The position numbers and the translations under genes are program-made. Below, piece by piece: positions 47,800-57,184 of a stretch of DNA of 64,000 nt; positions within the stretch are counted from its first letter, which is position 1; each line of letters begins with the position of its first letter. The stretch comes from Halomonas sp. 54_146. Lineage in GTDB: Bacteria; Pseudomonadota; Gammaproteobacteria; Pseudomonadales; Halomonadaceae. A model generated the notes under the pieces. The model saw only the letters and a program-made list of their open reading frames with translations, was not told the DNA's origin and did no database searches. Location: positions 1 to 64,000 of the forward strand of contig NZ_LGEN01000012.1 in assembly GCF_001507855.1 (NCBI RefSeq), in the 5' to 3' direction.

Positions 47800-50700
47800 G
47801 GTCTGCTCCTGTGGCCGCCGGGGTTGCATGGCGCTTCGCATGCAGCTCGTAGAGCAGCGGTACGACGAACACGGTCAGCGCAGTCGAGACCAGCGTGCCG
47901 AAGATCAGCGAGACGGCTAAGCCCCCGAAGACCGGGTCGGTCACCATGACGGCCGAGCCGAAGATGATCGTCAGCATCGTCAGCAGGATCGGCCGCAGAC
48001 GCACCGCGCCGGCCTCGCGTACGGCATCCTCCAGCGGCATGCCGTGCCTGATGTTGTCCTGGATGAAGTCGATGATCAGCAGCGAGTTGCGGATCACCAC
48101 GCCCGCCAGGGCGATGATGCCGACCATGGATGTCGCGGAGAAATCCACGCCGACCAGCCAGTGCCCCGGAAAAATGCCGATGATGCCCAGCGGCACGGCT
48201 GACATGGCCACCAGCGGAATGATGAACGAGCGGTAATAAGCGACCAGCGCGAAATAAATGATGAGCAGCGCGCCGCTGAGCGAGATCGTGAGATCCCGGT
48301 ATACGTCCAGCGTCATGCGCATCTCGCCGCCCCACAGCAACTGGTAGCCGTCGATGGTGTCGGGCACGTCCTCCTTGAAGCGCAGGTTGCCGGTGCGCAG
48401 CGGACGTCCGTCCGGCGCGGTGATGCCGTGCAAGCGCCGCTGCAGGTCGAGCACGGCGTACAGCGGCACCGAGTCCGACAGTTCCGCGCCGACGAAGGTG
48501 ACCTTCTCGTTGTCGCGGTGCAGGATGGGGCGATCGACCGATGCGGGGACCACTTTGACCAACTCCACCAGCGGCACGGGCTGGCCGGCGGCGTTGTCCA
48601 CGAATACCCGGTCGAGCCGGGCGGGATCGACCTCGAAGCGGCGCGGCACGAAGGCCCTGACTGGCACCGGCAGTTTCTCGTCCGGCAGGTGGGCGCGGCC
48701 GAGGATGGTGCCGCCGTAGACCAGCGCCAGCGCCTCGGCAATCTGCGCAGTCGAGACGCCGGAGAGCGCGGCCTTGTCCTTGTCCGGCACGATGCGGTGC
48801 TCCGGCACGTCTTCCGGCTCGGTATCGGTGATATCGACGATGTCGTAGGTCTGTGCGAAGGCCCCGCGTACCTGGGCCGACAGTGCGCGCAGACCCTCGG
48901 CGTCCGGGCCATAGATTTCCGCCAAAACAGTCGAGCGCAGCGGCGGACCCGGCGGCTGCTCGACCAGCGCCACCTCGGCACCGGGCCAGGCAGCGCGAAT
49001 GGTCTCCACTTTGGGACGCAATTCGCGCACGATGTCGATGGAGCTTTCCTTGCGGTGACGCTTGTCGATGAGGTTGACGCGGATTTCCGCGATGTGGCTG
49101 CCGGCACGCGCGGCCGTGCCCTTGAACAGGCCGTTGAAGTCGGCCACACCTGCCTGGCCGACCCAAGTCTGGTAGTTGAGCACCTGCGATTCCTGCGCCA
49201 GCACTGCGGTGACCTGGCGCACCAGGCGATCGGTGTCTTCCACCGGCGTGGTTTCCGGCATCGAAACCACCACGTTGAAGGTGTTCTGGTCGTCCTTGGG
49301 CAGAAAGCCGATCGGCACGCCCAGCGCGGACACGGCCCCGCCCACGCCCGCCGGACGGACGAACTGCCAGGCGCCTTGCATCAGCGAGACCGTCATCAGC
49401 AGCAGCACCGCCAGAGCGAAGCCGATGCGCACGTTTCTGTATTGCTGTAAGGGGCTGAACAGGCGCAGGTAGAGGCGCTCGATCCGCCCCGGTGCGCCAT
49501 GACCATGGGACTGTTGCCCGTGCGCTGATTCTTCCTGCCGGATGTCGTGGCGATGAAGCCAGCGATTGGATGCCCACGGTACGACGATGTAGGCCACCAC
49601 GATGGAGGCGGCCATGGCAACTGGCACGGTGACCGCCACCGGGAAAAAATACTGGCGCGGCATGCCGGTCAAGGCCAGCAGCAAGGTAATGAAAACCAGC
49701 ATCACCGCGAAGGTGGCCAGGTTGGTGGCGTTGCCGATCTCGTTGGTCGCCAGCACGGTTTCCGCTTCCTTGTCTGCCTTCGGTTTGCGGCTGGCGTAGT
49801 GGCGGTGGATGTTCTCGATGACCACGATGGCGGCATCCACCAGCAGTCCTAGCGCCAGGATCAGGGCGAAAAGCGTGACGCGGTTGATAGTGACGCCGCC
49901 CAGCAGGTTGGCCGTCAGCGTGATACCCATGATCAACGGCACCGTGATCATCACGATCAACGCCTCGCGCCAGCCCAGGAAGAGGATCAGCACCAGGCCC
50001 ACGGTGACCAGGGCGATCGTCAGGTGTTCCAGCAGCAGGTTGACCGCGTCGTCGGCCTTCTGGCCGTCGTTGCGCGTCACCACGACCTGGATGTCCTGGG
50101 GCACGAAGGTGGCCTGCATGCGCTGCATGCGGTCGATCACTGCATTGGCGACCACCACGGCATTGGTGCCCTTCTTTTTGGCCACGGCGATGGTGACGGC
50201 GGGCAGGTCTGTGGCATCGGCCGTGCCAAAGCGTGGATCACCGAGACCGAAGGAGAGGCGGCTGGCCGTGGTTGGCTCCGACGGCGGGCCGTCGGTAACG
50301 GTGGCCACGTCGCGCACGTAAACCGGCCGCTTGTCGCGCACGGCGATGAGCTGGTTACGCACATCCTCGGCCGAGGTGTAGGCCGCATCCAGCTTGATGG
50401 CTTGTACCTGGCCGTCACGTACGGTGGGCGGCAGTGGCAACGTCAGGTTGCTGATTGGGAAGGCCGCTCGGGCTTGGCCCAGGGTCACGCCGTAAGCCTG
50501 TAGGCGATCGGGGTCCAGTTCGATGGTGATTTCGCGGTGCTGCCCGCCGCGCAGCGACACCACCGAGACGTTCTCGGTACTGCGCAGGCGCTCGGCCATG
50601 CGTTCGGCCATGCGGTTGAGCGCGTAGTCATCGTATTTCGACGAAGCCAGCGTGAAGGTGACGATCGGCACGTCGTCCGCGTCGACGCTTTGCACCAATG

Positions 50701-51100
50701 GCGTCGTGGCATCGGCAGGCAGCCAGGCGCGGCTGGCCATCACGCGGTCATAGAGCTTGACCAGTGACTGCTCCTTGGATTCGCCGACCTTGAATTGCAC
50801 CTGAACGATTCCCTGTGAGTTGCGGGAAGTGCTCTCGATGTGATCGACGCCGGGCAGTTCGCTCAGGATGCCTTCGAGGGGCGTGACCACCAGCGATTCG
50901 ACCTCACTGGCAGAGGCGCCCGGCAAGCCGACCATAACGGCGGCGGCGGGCACGATGATCTGCGGGTTCTCCTCGCGCGGGGTCTGCAGCACCGCCACGA
51001 CACCCATCAACGCCACGGCGATGATGAAGACCAGCGTGAGCTTGGAGGTGATGAAGTGCTTCGCGAGAAAACCCGCGAAGTTCAGGCGCCGCGACGTCAT
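47792..51100 (-). CDS. RND efflux permease
   Basis: 1102-aa ORF; LILALGLLVDAAIVVIENIHRHY, GIIALAGVVIRNSLLIIDFI. Confidence 0.94.
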   Translation of the reverse strand: MTSRRLNFAGFLAKHFITSKLTLVFIIAVALMGVVAVLQTPREENPQIIVPAAAVMVGLPGASASEVESLVVTPLEGILSELPGVDHIESTSRNSQGIVQVQFKVGESKEQSLVKLYDRVMASRAWLPADATTPLVQSVDADDVPIVTFTLASSKYDDYALNRMAERMAERLRSTENVSVVSLRGGQHREITIELDPDRLQAYGVTLGQARAAFPISNLTLPLPPTVRDGQVQAIKLDAAYTSAEDVRNQLIAVRDKRPVYVRDVATVTDGPPSEPTTASRLSFGLGDPRFGTADATDLPAVTIAVAKKKGTNAVVVANAVIDRMQRMQATFVPQDIQVVVTRNDGQKADDAVNLLLEHLTIALVTVGLVLILFLGWREALIVMITVPLIMGITLTANLLGGVTINRVTLFALILALGLLVDAAIVVIENIHRHYASRKPKADKEAETVLATNEIGNATNLATFAVMLVFITLLLALTGMPRQYFFPVAVTVPVAMAASIVVAYIVVPWASNRWLHRHDIRQEESAHGQQSHGHGAPGRIERLYLRLFSPLQQYRNVRIGFALAVLLLMTVSLMQGAWQFVRPAGVGGAVSALGVPIGFLPKDDQNTFNVVVSMPETTPVEDTDRLVRQVTAVLAQESQVLNYQTWVGQAGVADFNGLFKGTAARAGSHIAEIRVNLIDKRHRKESSIDIVRELRPKVETIRAAWPGAEVALVEQPPGPPLRSTVLAEIYGPDAEGLRALSAQVRGAFAQTYDIVDITDTEPEDVPEHRIVPDKDKAALSGVSTAQIAEALALVYGGTILGRAHLPDEKLPVPVRAFVPRRFEVDPARLDRVFVDNAAGQPVPLVELVKVVPASVDRPILHRDNEKVTFVGAELSDSVPLYAVLDLQRRLHGITAPDGRPLRTGNLRFKEDVPDTIDGYQLLWGGEMRMTLDVYRDLTISLSGALLIIYFALVAYYRSFIIPLVAMSAVPLGIIGIFPGHWLVGVDFSATSMVGIIALAGVVIRNSLLIIDFIQDNIRHGMPLEDAVREAGAVRLRPILLTMLTIIFGSAVMVTDPVFGGLAVSLIFGTLVSTALTVFVVPLLYELHAKRHATPAATGADHA

Positions 51101-52257
51101 CGCGCGCCCCCGACGGCCTGGATCGGCATGCCGTCATGGACGGTGTCGGCGACGCTGGCGAGGATGGTTTCTCCGTCCGACAGGCCCGCGGTCACCTCCA
51201 CCACATCGCCCAGGCGCTGGCCTGTGCGCAGCCAGCGAAAACGCGCCACACCTTCCTGCAGCACGAACACGCCGTCCAAACCGCCGCGCCGCACGAGGGC
51301 CGTACGCGGCACCGTGACGGCCCGCTTCTCGTCCAGCAGGATTTCGAGACGGCCGAACATTCCCGGCAGCAGGCGCGCGTCCCGCGGCAGCACGATGTCC
51401 ACCTCGTAGCGGCGGGTCACGCCATCGCCCGATGGCACCACGCCCCGGACCCGTCCCTTGAAGCGCTCATCGCCCAGCGCGTCGATGCGCACGGGAATCA
51501 AGTCACCGGACTTGATTGCCGCCAGGCTGCGCTCAGGTACGAACGCCTTGAACAGCAAGACCTCACGCGACTCCACCGTCATCAGCGGCGCGCCGGGAGT
51601 GGCCATCTCACCGCTGCGCCGGGCCACCGAGACGACCACGCCATCCACCGGACTGGTGATGGCCACGTAGTTGCGCTGCGCTTGTGCCGCCGCCAGCGCC
51701 GATTGCGCTTGCTCCAGCGTCGCGCGGGTGGTTTCCTCCCGCACCCTGGACTTGCGCAGCGCGTCGGCCGAGATCGCGCCAGCCGGCACCAGTTGCGCAT
51801 TCTGGTTCACGTCGTACTGCGCATCCCGCCAAGCCTCCTGGGCGGCCTGCACGCCGGCGCGTGCCTGCGCGATAGCCGCGTCGATGTCAGAGGCGTCGAT
51901 GCGCAACAGCAGGTCGCCGCGCCTGACCGCCTGGCCCTCGCGAACATCGAGCTGGCGAATGAATCCGGTCACGCGCGAAGCTACGTCGATGCGTCCGTCA
52001 GAGACGACGCTGCCAGTCACATCGTTGGTAACAGGTAATCGTGCCTGCCGTACCACAGCGACTTCTGCAGCCACCGGCGTGGCCACGGATCTAGACGAGA
52101 TTGAGCCATCAGTGCAGGCAGCGAGCAGAAGTACACACATGGACAGCACGGCCACCGTGCACGCCTGCACGCTCCTGCCCGTGCTCAAAGTGCCAGTCTC
52201 CCGGACCGACGGCACGGGTCTATGGAGGTCGAGCGCATAGGTAGTCAAGCGATTCAT
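51097..52257 (-). CDS. RND efflux periplasmic adaptor
   Basis: RVTGFIRQLDVREGQAVRRGDLLLRIDASD; 4-nt overlap with the permease. Confidence 0.93.
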   Translation of the reverse strand: MNRLTTYALDLHRPVPSVRETGTLSTGRSVQACTVAVLSMCVLLLAACTDGSISSRSVATPVAAEVAVVRQARLPVTNDVTGSVVSDGRIDVASRVTGFIRQLDVREGQAVRRGDLLLRIDASDIDAAIAQARAGVQAAQEAWRDAQYDVNQNAQLVPAGAISADALRKSRVREETTRATLEQAQSALAAAQAQRNYVAITSPVDGVVVSVARRSGEMATPGAPLMTVESREVLLFKAFVPERSLAAIKSGDLIPVRIDALGDERFKGRVRGVVPSGDGVTRRYEVDIVLPRDARLLPGMFGRLEILLDEKRAVTVPRTALVRRGGLDGVFVLQEGVARFRWLRTGQRLGDVVEVTAGLSDGETILASVADTVHDGMPIQAVGGAR

Positions 52258-52296
52258 GAGTGTCTCGAAGGTCTTGGTTATGTCAGATTCTAATAG

Positions 52297-52314
52297 AGTT
52301 CGTACGATCGAACT
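52297..52314. promoter_or_regulatory. TetR operator candidate B
   Basis: Perfect arms AGTTCG-TACGAT-CGAACT, about 40 bp upstream of the adaptor start; minus strand reads ATATAGTTC as in candidate A. Confidence 0.62.
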
Positions 52315-52442
52315 ATATTTTATCGAATAATTTGGTCAAGTGCGGAACGAGCGGATGACCTCCGTGCTCGCTCGATGTTTTCTTGATCGGAAGGTGTGCA
52401 AGCCCTCCGTATCGTGTTGCTAGCTGCGTTTTGTTTACCGCC

Positions 52443-54422
52443 TCAACTGATAGCAGGCCCGCGTGCGCGCCCAATCTCCCAAGACACCCCGCCACCGCGC
52501 ACTGTGGCCGCGAGCTGCTGACCCAGCCGCTGTTCGATCACTGGCTTCCACGGCACCAAGCTGAACCCCATGCCGTCATCGAGCATCGCGTAGCGCCCGC
52601 TGGCGAGCATGATGCTGCGCCGGTAGATACCGGCCACGCGCTGGCCGTCGGCCACCGGACGGTGCTCCAAGCCGGATTCGGCGGCAATGTCCTTGGCGGC
52701 CTGCGCCAGTTCCCGATTGCGCAACGTGCCCAGCAGGTTCCGGGCGAGGATCACGCGCTGCCCGCGCCGCTCGGCCAGCCCTTGTTCGGTCAGGAAGTCG
52801 GCGCGCTGCTGCATGGCCTGCTTGGCCTCGCCGCCAAAGCCCAGGTCGCCCAGGCCCGAGCCGCCAATCAACTGCTGGTCGAGCCAAGTAGCCCCGATCA
52901 CGCGGGCCTGCCGCTCGATGGGCAGGTGCGATTTCAGTTCCACGGCCACGCCGCCCAGGCGCTGCGCGTCGTAGCGGCGGCCCTGCTCGGGCAGGTCGCC
53001 CGGCACCTTCCATAGCCCTTCGGCCACGCGCTCCACGATGCCGGCCCGGCGCAGGGCTTCCAGTCGGCGGACGTGGGCCGCGACGACTTCCTGCGGATCG
53101 CGGCCGGGCACAGCCTGACCCCGCGCCACGGCAAGGTGATGGTCGGTGCGGTACAGGCCACCGCTCGCCAGCGCGGCGATGTTGCGGTCGGCTGCCCGCA
53201 CGTCGGCAGATCCCTTCACCTCCACCACGGCGCCGGCCGGGTAGTTCGCCAACTCGTCGCGGGCGTTGAGCGCGACGTAGTGGGCCTTGCCGTCCACGCC
53301 GTCGATGACCAGATAGCCCCGGTCGCGCAGCTCGTCGGCCAGCCCCTTCGCGGCCACCCGGCCGAGAATGGTTCGGCCATCGTCCCCAGGCTCGAACACC
53401 GCCAGCTCGCGCGGCTCGCCGCGCATGGCCCGCTGCATGGTGCGGATGATGTCGCCACGCTCGCCCAGGGCGCGCAGGGTCTCTTCCGCGTCGGCATAGA
53501 CGGCCCAGGTGCCGGGCTGTATTTCGTCGGCCAGGCCCAGGCGCTGCAAGCGTTGCAGGCGGCCGATTAGCAGCAGGCGCTGGCGTTGCAGCCGCGGTTC
53601 GTTGAAGCGTTCGATCTGCACTCGGCCGTCCTCGCCGACCTCGCGTTGCAGGGTGCGATCCAGGCTCGTCCACCGCTCCTGCTCCACCTCGCGCTGCAAG
53701 GTCTGCTGGATCTCCAGTTCGGTGCGCGGCCCCAGCCATTCGGTCGCCAGTTCGGCGGCGCGATGGCGAAAGCCTTGCGCGATGTAGTCGCCCGAGATGA
53801 TGAGGTCTTTGCCAGTGTCGTCACGCCCGCGCACGATCAGGTGAGTGTGCGGGTTGTCGGTGTTCCAGTGATCTACCGCCGCCCAATCCAGCCGCGTGCC
53901 CAGGTCGGCTTCCATGCGATTCATCAGGTGCCGGGTGTAGGTGCGCAGGTCGTCCAGCTCGGCGCCGTCCTCCGGGGAAACGATGAAGCGGAAATGGTGC
54001 CGGTCGTCGGCGGCCCGCTCCTTGAAGGCGTCGAGGTCGGCTTCGTCGGTTTGCGGCCCGTAGGCTCGGCCCGGCTCGCCATCGCGGCCCGCGCCATCGC
54101 GCTCGATGTAGCGCAGGTGCTTGGCGAGCGATTGCGGGCTGGCATTGCGCTGATTGACCAGCAGCGTCTTGATGGTTACACGCCGCGACAAGGGCGTGAG
54201 CTTCGCGCCCGCGAAGCGCGCCGCCGTATGGCCGCGCCCCAAGCGCGAACCGGGGCGCTGGCCGGCGCGTGCGCCGCTGCCACCGGCTGCGGAATTGCGC
54301 ATAGAGGACTTGCCGCCGCTGGCCTTGCCCGCCTGCTTGAGCACCTTGGAAACGAAGCCCTGGCCCCGGTTCTTCGGGGCACTGGGGCGCACGCGGAAAT
54401 CGTCGTCGCGGCGGTCGCTCAT
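52443..54422 (-). CDS. MOBP-like relaxase (TraI/VirD2-type, DUF3363-like C-terminus)
   Basis: HFRFIVSPEDGAELDDLRTYTRHLMNRME and WAAVDHWNTDNPHTHLIVRGRDD relaxase motifs. Confidence 0.9.
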   Translation of the reverse strand: MSDRRDDDFRVRPSAPKNRGQGFVSKVLKQAGKASGGKSSMRNSAAGGSGARAGQRPGSRLGRGHTAARFAGAKLTPLSRRVTIKTLLVNQRNASPQSLAKHLRYIERDGAGRDGEPGRAYGPQTDEADLDAFKERAADDRHHFRFIVSPEDGAELDDLRTYTRHLMNRMEADLGTRLDWAAVDHWNTDNPHTHLIVRGRDDTGKDLIISGDYIAQGFRHRAAELATEWLGPRTELEIQQTLQREVEQERWTSLDRTLQREVGEDGRVQIERFNEPRLQRQRLLLIGRLQRLQRLGLADEIQPGTWAVYADAEETLRALGERGDIIRTMQRAMRGEPRELAVFEPGDDGRTILGRVAAKGLADELRDRGYLVIDGVDGKAHYVALNARDELANYPAGAVVEVKGSADVRAADRNIAALASGGLYRTDHHLAVARGQAVPGRDPQEVVAAHVRRLEALRRAGIVERVAEGLWKVPGDLPEQGRRYDAQRLGGVAVELKSHLPIERQARVIGATWLDQQLIGGSGLGDLGFGGEAKQAMQQRADFLTEQGLAERRGQRVILARNLLGTLRNRELAQAAKDIAAESGLEHRPVADGQRVAGIYRRSIMLASGRYAMLDDGMGFSLVPWKPVIEQRLGQQLAATVRGGGVSWEIGRARGPAIS

Positions 54423-54484
54423 GGCAGTCTCCAAGGAAAGCTATGGCGTGCCACGGCGTGCGAAGCACGCGGGCCGCCCTGTCT

Positions 54485-54585
54485 TGGCGCGGACTTCGCG
54501 CCACAAGCGGCACGGCGGCGAAGCCGCTGTGTGCCGCGCCACCCCCACGTGCAGACTGGCTTTCGACGCGGCCCTGTGCCGCGTC
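54485..54585. other. Cluster of three hairpins; candidate oriT
   Basis: TGGCGCG-gactt-CGCGCCA (54485-54503), GCGGCAC-g-GCGGC-gaa-GCCGC-tgt-GTGCCGC (54507-54537), GACGCGGC-cctgt-GCCGCGTC (54565-54585), in the gap upstream of the relaxase. Confidence 0.45.
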
Positions 54586-54870
54586 CTTTTGTCTTGCCTT
54601 CCGCCTTTGCCCTTCGCTGTCGCTCCGGGCGTCGGCGGCCCGGCGGCGCTGCGCTGCTTGCAACCCGCCCGCCGGCGAACGCGCCAATGGCTGCAGGCCG
54701 GGCGCGTTCGAGGCAAGACGCCTGCACGTTGGACGGCTGCGCCGGATGTTGCGCGAGGCGCGGCGCGGATGCGCCCGCGCTGCACGCGCGACGACACGGC
54801 GGCAGCCACCGGAACGACATGCCCGATGGCACGATGAGATGCACGGCAACGTGCAGCGAATCGGCGGCCA

Positions 54871-55470
54871 TCATGGGCGTGTTTCCAGCCAGACCGGATA
54901 CGCGACGCCGATCACGGCGGATGCGCTGACCGGCCCGAAATAGCGGCTGTCGAACGACGCTGGATTGGTCACGCTCAACAGGAACAGCTCGCCCGATTCG
55001 AGGCGGCGGCAAAGCTGCAAGGATGGCAGCGGCCGGCCCAGCCGGTCGGCAGGCAGCGCGGCGGCCGCAGGCACGCCGTCGATGCGTACCTGCCCGGCGA
55101 CGATGCAAACGTGTTGCGGCGCGACCGCGCCCACACGTTTGAGCAGCGGAACGCGGGTCGGCAGGTAGCCGCGCTGCGCAGCCAGCATGGCGGCCCTGTC
55201 GGGCAGCGGCACCAGCACGATGCTGTCCACGGACAACGGACGTGGCAGCGAGGCGGTGCGCGGGTCGAACGGTTCGATGCGATACCAGCCGACCGCCACG
55301 CTGTCGGACGGGTTGTAGGTCAGACGCGGCAGCGGCGACACGAAAGCCGCCCAGGCCAGCGCAGCGAGGCCGACGGCGGCGAAGCCCGCCAGCACGATGC
55401 GAACGCGCAGGCGCGAGCGAGGTTGCGGCGCGACTTCGTGCGTGCATGGGGTGTTGGATTGGGTCGTCAT
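54871..55470 (-). CDS. traF: TraF-type S26 signal peptidase
   Basis: LTYNPSDSVAVGWYRIEP catalytic Ser region; lysine region LLKRVGAVAPQHVCI. Confidence 0.87.
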   Translation of the reverse strand: MTTQSNTPCTHEVAPQPRSRLRVRIVLAGFAAVGLAALAWAAFVSPLPRLTYNPSDSVAVGWYRIEPFDPRTASLPRPLSVDSIVLVPLPDRAAMLAAQRGYLPTRVPLLKRVGAVAPQHVCIVAGQVRIDGVPAAAALPADRLGRPLPSLQLCRRLESGELFLLSVTNPASFDSRYFGPVSASAVIGVAYPVWLETRP

Positions 55471-56024
55471 GGCAGCGCCTTTCCGGCCAGCCAGGCGGCG
55501 TGCCGCTCGGCGGTGTATTCGGGCAGCGCCAGGCGGGCCGCCAGACGGTTGCCCAGCGTGCGCCAGTACGCTGGCGACACGTCGATGGCGGCGATGCCTT
55601 GCCCTTCGATGCCGTCGATGCGTTCCAGCACGGCACGCACCGCGTTTTCGCCTTCGGCGTGCAGCAGCAGGCGTGCGCCGGGCCGCACGCCGGGGATGCG
55701 CTGCATGTCGTCCAGCGGCGTGGCGGCTTGCATCACCATGAGCTGCCAGCGGATCGTGCCGTAGTCGTTTGCTTCCCAGCGCACGCGGCAGAACATTGCA
55801 CGCGGCAGGAACACCGCGCAGCGCCGCCAGCGGTCGAGCCGCAACGTGCGTGCCGGTTCGCCGAAACGCAGGTAGAGCTTGAAGCGCGGTTCGATGTAGG
55901 CGAGCGATACGCGCGTCAGCGGCACGCTGCCGGCCTGGCCGGCGAGCGTCGAAAGCGAAGGCGGCGGCGCAGCAGCCGGTGCAGCCGTCGCCGCGTGAGC
56001 GGCAGGCAAGGCGGATGCGTTCAT
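55467..56024 (-). CDS. DUF2840 family protein
   Basis: MNASALPAAH start; TRVSLAYIEPRFKLYLRFGEPARTLRLDRWRRCAVFLP; 4-nt overlaps on both sides. Confidence 0.82.
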   Translation of the reverse strand: MNASALPAAHAATAAPAAAPPPSLSTLAGQAGSVPLTRVSLAYIEPRFKLYLRFGEPARTLRLDRWRRCAVFLPRAMFCRVRWEANDYGTIRWQLMVMQAATPLDDMQRIPGVRPGARLLLHAEGENAVRAVLERIDGIEGQGIAAIDVSPAYWRTLGNRLAARLALPEYTAERHAAWLAGKALP

Positions 56025-56284
56025 GGCAGGTTCTCCGGGCGCTTGTCGGGGAACTCCCGTTCCAGCAAGCCGCGCAGCAACTCGGCCACGGTCACGCCCT
56101 GGCCGAAGGCGGCGATCTTGATGCGTGCACGTAGCGCGGGCGTCACGTCGAGCGTCAGGCGGGCCGTATAAAGGTCGCCCTTGTTGAGCGCATCGGCATC
56201 GCCCTGGCGAATCCACGCCTCGGCGTGCGGATTCGCGGGCGGACGTGCGCCGATGCCGACGCGCTTGCTGCGCGGGATGCTCAT
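56021..56284 (-). CDS. Ribbon-helix-helix-like partition-associated protein
   Basis: MSIPRSKRVGIGARPPANPHAEAWIRQGD ... YTARLTLDVTPALRARIKIAAFGQGVTVAELLRGLLEREF; coupled to parA. Confidence 0.78.
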   Translation of the reverse strand: MSIPRSKRVGIGARPPANPHAEAWIRQGDADALNKGDLYTARLTLDVTPALRARIKIAAFGQGVTVAELLRGLLEREFPDKRPENLP

Positions 56285-56919
56285 GTCGGCCACCGCAGCA
56301 GTTCATCGGTGAGCACGGCGATCTCGCGGGCGGCGGCGCTGTCGGGCGCCGTCTCGCGGGCGAGCCGGCCAGCGGCCACGCTGTCGGCGAAGACGATGCG
56401 CTGGCGCACTTCGCTGCGCAGCGCCGGCAGCGGCTGTTCGGCCAGCGATTGCCGCGCTTCCCTGCCGATGATGGTGGTGCTGACGCGCCGGTTGATGACG
56501 AAGGCCGCGTGCAGCGCAGGCCGGAACACCTGCGCTTCGCGGATCAGCGCCACCATCTCGGCGCTGGCCCACAGGTCATACGGACTGGGCTGCACGGGAA
56601 TCAGCACGCGCTCGGCCGCCAGCAGCGCGGAACGCGCCAATGCGGCGATGCGCGGCGGGCCGTCGATGATGACGTGATCGGCGCGGCGGGCCAGCTCCGG
56701 CGCTTCCTGATGCAGCGTCTCGCGGGCGAGGCCCACGGTGCTGAACAGCCGGGGCAAGCCCTGCTGGCTTCTGCGCTGCGTCCAGTCCAGTGAGGAACCC
56801 TGCGGGTCGGCATCCAGCAGGATGACGTGCAGACCGCGCATCGCCAGTTCGCCCGCGATGTGCGTGGCGAGCGTGGTCTTGCCGACGCCGCCTTTCTGAT
56901 TGAGAAGCGCGAAGATCAT
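56281..56919 (-). CDS. parA: ParA-family partition ATPase
   Basis: MIFALLNQKGGVGKTTLATHIAGELAMRGLHVILLDADPQGSSLDW. Confidence 0.93.
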   Translation of the reverse strand: MIFALLNQKGGVGKTTLATHIAGELAMRGLHVILLDADPQGSSLDWTQRRSQQGLPRLFSTVGLARETLHQEAPELARRADHVIIDGPPRIAALARSALLAAERVLIPVQPSPYDLWASAEMVALIREAQVFRPALHAAFVINRRVSTTIIGREARQSLAEQPLPALRSEVRQRIVFADSVAAGRLARETAPDSAAAREIAVLTDELLRWPT

Positions 56920-57015
56920 GACGCGGCCTCCCATGCTGGAAAGCCGGGATTCGCCTGCCCTGCAAAACGCTGTTCGCTGTGCCGTTTGGCGGTTGTCCAC
57001 CGAAACGGTGCGCTT

Positions 57016-57053
57016 CTACTAAAAGTTAGAGATTTATAGTTAGGTAAGTTAGA
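57016..57053. repeat. AT-rich segment with three AGTTAG repeats (possible unwinding element)
   Basis: AGTTAG at 57024, 57038 and 57047 beside iterons. Confidence 0.45.
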
Positions 57054-57095
57054 GAGGCTGAAAACCCGCGCCATTACTGGCTTTGCGGCGTTTTC

Positions 57096-57160
57096 GTACT
57101 CCTGATAGCACGATAGGCGTACTCCCGATAGCACGATACCGGGTACTCCTGATAGCACGA
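57096..57160. repeat. Iterons, three direct repeats of GTACTCCYGATAGCACGA
   Basis: Copies at 57096-57113, 57119-57136 and 57143-57160, spaced 23 and 24 bp, just downstream of repA. Confidence 0.88.
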
Positions 57161-57184
57161 GGCCGTCCACAGCTTTTCCCGCAG

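Noticed and set aside
47676-49577. 633-aa minus-strand ORF within the RND permease and outer-membrane factor region
   Set aside because: Alternate frame, Arg/Gly/Ala-rich, no family motifs.
53586-54929. 447-aa plus-strand ORF opposite relaxase
   Set aside because: Antisense shadow ORF; the relaxase frame carries conserved His motifs.
54419-55636. 405-aa minus-strand ORF covering the relaxase/TraF gap
   Set aside because: Runs out of frame through TraF and DUF2840; composition typical of spurious high-GC ORFs, so the gap is treated as non-coding.
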